The notes beneath the pieces were generated by a model. The model did not search any database, was not told the origin of the DNA, and was given only the letters and a program-made list of their open reading frames with translations. A DNA stretch of 64,000 nucleotides from JARRNE01 sp963824085 (GTDB lineage Bacteria > Pseudomonadota > Gammaproteobacteria > Chromatiales > Chromatiaceae), in assembly GCA_963824085.1 (NCBI GenBank), contig CAWGNT010000017.1, forward strand, positions 62,001-126,000. The letters are read 5' to 3'. Each line of letters begins with the position of its first letter. Within the stretch, counting starts at the first letter, position 1. Positions 61,659-64,000 of the stretch are shown here, piece by piece. The translations under genes were made by a program, and so were the position numbers.

Positions 61659-63206
61659 ATGAGCGAGCAAGAGCATCTGATTATTTTCGATACCACCTTG
61701 CGGGACGGCGAGCAGAGTCCCGGCGCCTCCATGACGCGAGAGGAGAAGGTCCGCATCGCCAAGGCGCTCGAGAAGCTCCGCGTGGATGTGATCGAGGCCG
61801 GTTTCCCGATTGCGAGTCCAGGCGACTTCGAGGCGGTCAAGGCCGTCGCGGACGCGGTAAGGGAGAGCACCGTGTGCGGCCTGGCTCGGGCGCTCGACAA
61901 GGACATCGACCGTGCCGGCGAGGCCCTGTCGGGCGCCGCCTCGGCCCGCATCCACACCTTCATCGCCACCTCTCCGATTCACATGGAGAAGAAGCTGCGG
62001 ATGACGCCCGACCAGGTGATCGAGCAGGCGGTAGAGGCCGTCAAGCGCGCCCGCAAGTACACGGATGACGTGGAGTTCTCTCCGGAAGACGCCGGCCGTT
62101 CCGACATCGACTTCCTGTGTCGGGTGCTCGAGGCGGTGATCGACGCGGGTGCCTCGACCCTAAACATCCCCGACACGGTGGGTTACAGCATTCCGTATCA
62201 GTTCGGCGACCTCATCCACACCCTGATCGAGCGCGTGCCGAATTCGGACAAGGCGGTCTTCTCGGTCCACTGCCACAACGATCTCGGACTCGCCGTCGCC
62301 AACTCGCTGGCCGCTGTGCGCAACGGTGCGCGCCAAGTGGAGTGCACCATCAACGGTCTCGGTGAGCGGGCCGGCAACGCGGCCCTGGAAGAGATCGTCA
62401 TGGCGGTGCGCACGCGCCAGGACCATTTCCCCTGCGACACGCGGCTCGATACTACCCAAATCGTCACCTGCTCGCGTCTCGTCTCGGGGATCACCGGCTT
62501 TCCGGTCCAGCCCAATAAGGCGATCGTGGGCGCCAATGCGTTCGCCCACGAGTCCGGGATCCACCAGGATGGCGTCCTCAAGAGCCGCGAGACCTACGAG
62601 ATTATGCGCGCCGAAGATGTGGGCTGGACGCAGAACCGAATGGTGCTCGGCAAGCACTCCGGCCGTAACGCCTTCCGTACCCGCTTGGCGGAGCTTGGAG
62701 TCATCTTCGCGTCGGAGGAGGAGCTCAACGCCACCTTCTCTCGCTTCAAGGACCTCGCAGACAAGAAGCATGAGATCTTCGACGAGGATCTCCAGGCCCT
62801 GGTCACCGATGCCCTGGAGACGGCGAAGGAACGGATCAAGCTGATCTCGATGCGCGTCTGCTCGGAGACCGGGGAGATCCCTCGTGCGGACCTCGTGCTT
62901 GCTGTGGACGGCGAGGAGGAGCCGGGCACGGCAATCGGCGGGGGGCCCGTGGATGCCACCTTCAAGGCCATCGAGTCGATCGTCAACAGCGGAACCGTCC
63001 TGAAGCTCTACTCGGTAAACGCCATTACCAGCGGTACCGATGCCCAGGGCGAGGTCACAGTGCGGCTGGAGCGGGGCGGGCGGATCGTCAACGGCCAGGG
63101 CGCGGATACCGATATCGTCATCGCCTCGGCCAAGGCATACATCAACGCCTGCAACAAGATCCTCGAGGCCCGCGAGCGCGCGCACCCACAAACCGGCGAC
63201 GTCTAG
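61659..63206 (+). CDS. leuA: 2-Isopropylmalate synthase
   Basis: Condenses 2-ketoisovalerate with acetyl-CoA in the first committed step of leucine synthesis. It has 515 residues with FDTTLRDGEQSPGASM, FSVHCHNDLGLAVANSLAAV (metal His pair), INGLGERAGNAALEEIVMAV and AFAHESGIHQDGVLK. A regulatory domain at ~390-515 gives leucine feedback inhibition in homologues. GAGGG precedes ATG 61659. This is the intact LeuA; the paralogue at 42911 is frameshifted. Confidence 0.96.
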   Translation: MSEQEHLIIFDTTLRDGEQSPGASMTREEKVRIAKALEKLRVDVIEAGFPIASPGDFEAVKAVADAVRESTVCGLARALDKDIDRAGEALSGAASARIHTFIATSPIHMEKKLRMTPDQVIEQAVEAVKRARKYTDDVEFSPEDAGRSDIDFLCRVLEAVIDAGASTLNIPDTVGYSIPYQFGDLIHTLIERVPNSDKAVFSVHCHNDLGLAVANSLAAVRNGARQVECTINGLGERAGNAALEEIVMAVRTRQDHFPCDTRLDTTQIVTCSRLVSGITGFPVQPNKAIVGANAFAHESGIHQDGVLKSRETYEIMRAEDVGWTQNRMVLGKHSGRNAFRTRLAELGVIFASEEELNATFSRFKDLADKKHEIFDEDLQALVTDALETAKERIKLISMRVCSETGEIPRADLVLAVDGEEEPGTAIGGGPVDATFKAIESIVNSGTVLKLYSVNAITSGTDAQGEVTVRLERGGRIVNGQGADTDIVIASAKAYINACNKILEARERAHPQTGDV

Positions 63207-63215
63207 CCGTCTCCA

Positions 63216-64000
63216 ATGGACCGGGACCTTCACCGCCGTTATCTCGACGCCATGGGTGTCCATGTCTGGCGGCTGCGGTCGGAGCCGCCCACCGGGGCGG
63301 CCGAAGTCTCCGGCGAACCGGGGCAGGAGCCCGCGGTGCCAAGCGATCATGAGGGTGCCTCGACCTTTCCGGCAAGCGCCGCGGCGGAAACATATCTCGG
63401 TACCGATCGCAAGACGCGGGGGCCAAGCAGGGAGCTCGGCCGTGACGCCATCGGCGCGATGGACTGGGAAGGTCTGCGAACGGCGGTGGCGGCGTGCCGC
63501 GCTTGCCGCCTATCCGAGACCAGGACGCAGACGGTCTTCGGCGTCGGCGATCGAGGGGCGGATCTCATGATCATCGGCGAGGCCCCGGGCGCCGATGAGG
63601 ACCGGCAGGGGGAGCCTTTCGTCGGCCGGGCAGGGCAGCTTCTCAACCTGATGCTCGCGGCCATTGGGCTAGGTCGCAAGCAAGTCTACATCGCGAACAT
63701 TCTCAAGTGCCGCCCACCGGGAAACCGCGACCCAAAGCCGGAGGAGACCGTGCGCTGCGAGCCTTTCCTCATGCGGCAGATCGCCCTGCTGCGCCCGCGG
63801 GTGCTGTTGTCGGTCGGCCGGATCTCCGCCCAGAATCTGCTCCGAACCGACGCCCCTATCGGCAGCCTGCGTGGAAGGTGGTTTGAATTCGGCCCCGACA
63901 AGACCCCGCTGAGGGTGACCTACCACCCCGCCTATCTGCTGCGATCGCCCGACCAGAAGGGTCGCGCTTGGGAGGACCTGGTGGAGGTGGCACGCCGCCT
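63216..64000 (+). CDS. Family 4 uracil-DNA glycosylase (3' end outside window)
   Basis: Iron-sulfur uracil-DNA glycosylase of the Udgb/TIGR00758 type that excises uracil from DNA. After a ~85-residue variable N-terminus it shows the [4Fe-4S] Cys pair CRACRLSETRTQTVFG, the active-site loop IIGEAPGADEDRQGEPFVG, AGQLLNLMLAAIGL, ANILKCRPPGNRDPK and the substrate loop YHPAYLLRSP. The frame runs off the window end at residue ~261, so the stop is not seen. It begins nine bases after leuA. Confidence 0.93.
   Translation, partial: MDRDLHRRYLDAMGVHVWRLRSEPPTGAAEVSGEPGQEPAVPSDHEGASTFPASAAAETYLGTDRKTRGPSRELGRDAIGAMDWEGLRTAVAACRACRLSETRTQTVFGVGDRGADLMIIGEAPGADEDRQGEPFVGRAGQLLNLMLAAIGLGRKQVYIANILKCRPPGNRDPKPEETVRCEPFLMRQIALLRPRVLLSVGRISAQNLLRTDAPIGSLRGRWFEFGPDKTPLRVTYHPAYLLRSPDQKGRAWEDLVEVARR

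Noticed and set aside
62160..63350. 396-residue minus-strand frame opposite leuA
   Set aside because: Antisense shadow; the plus strand carries an intact leuA.

Overview
The window is a GC-rich chromosomal segment that reads like a gammaproteobacterium, most plausibly a sulfur-oxidising or purple-sulfur-type lineage (Chromatiales-like). This placement is an inference from gene content: an HdfR-type LysR regulator, an E. coli-length PyrC, RNase T, MlaA, a LexA box of gammaproteobacterial type, the acs/actP/DUF4212 acetate module, a PilB-PilC-PilD-CoaE operon, CbpA/CbpM, and a secreted Gly/Trp/Tyr-rich protein resembling sulfur globule proteins. No rRNA, tRNA, prophage, transposase gene or CRISPR array was seen.

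Layout. 1-2761: end of a membrane protein, a lytic transglycosylase, an HdfR-like regulator and a retropepsin-like 'zinc protease'. 2894-6536: the Anbu proteasome-like peptidase, divergent from a circularly permuted ATP-grasp/alpha-E pair. 6734-10241: an NTF2-like protein, a hairpin repeat, a sigma-54 promoter and an ExeA-type ATPase fused to an OmpA-like domain. 10459-17768: Fe-SOD, HyuB, an N-acetylglutaminylglutamine-type amidotransferase, CGFS glutaredoxin, RNase T, a TraB/GumN protein and MlaA. 17922-24658: PyrC, the sulfur-globule-like protein, PEP carboxykinase, and an SOS-boxed DnaE2. 24705-33000: a small Cys protein, two ClC transporters and the coaE/pilD/pilC/pilB operon. 33284-41182: a NYN-type nuclease with a cold-shock-like tail, then the acetate module (acs, DnaQ-like exonuclease, DUF294/CBS protein, actP, DUF4212). 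41510-48104: threonine synthase, a frameshifted isopropylmalate-synthase paralogue, a hemerythrin-like protein, an unknown protein, ferrochelatase and DUF971. 48153-53480: argG, an esterase, ampD, and a CBS/PII-like/DUF1538/DUF1538 operon. 53678-64000: DUF1631, nadC, cbpA/cbpM with a small ORF, a secreted beta-helix protein, a Ycf46-like AAA protein, leuA and the start of a family-4 uracil-DNA glycosylase.

Most genes are housekeeping or widespread accessory genes. The less ordinary content is: (i) about ten copies of a dispersed intergenic hairpin repeat, two of them about 172-174 bp with near-perfect terminal inverted repeats; (ii) a DUF1538 gene pair coupled to a PII-like and a CBS protein, probably a regulated transporter of unknown substrate; (iii) a sigma-54-driven ExeA/OmpA hybrid spanning the inner membrane; (iv) an Anbu/ATP-grasp/alpha-E locus with no transglutaminase in view; (v) an orphan dnaE2 under a near-consensus LexA box; (vi) a single-base frameshift in a leuA paralogue.

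Start codons were chosen by ribosome-binding sites and family length. The annotated starts therefore often lie downstream of the longest possible reading frame.
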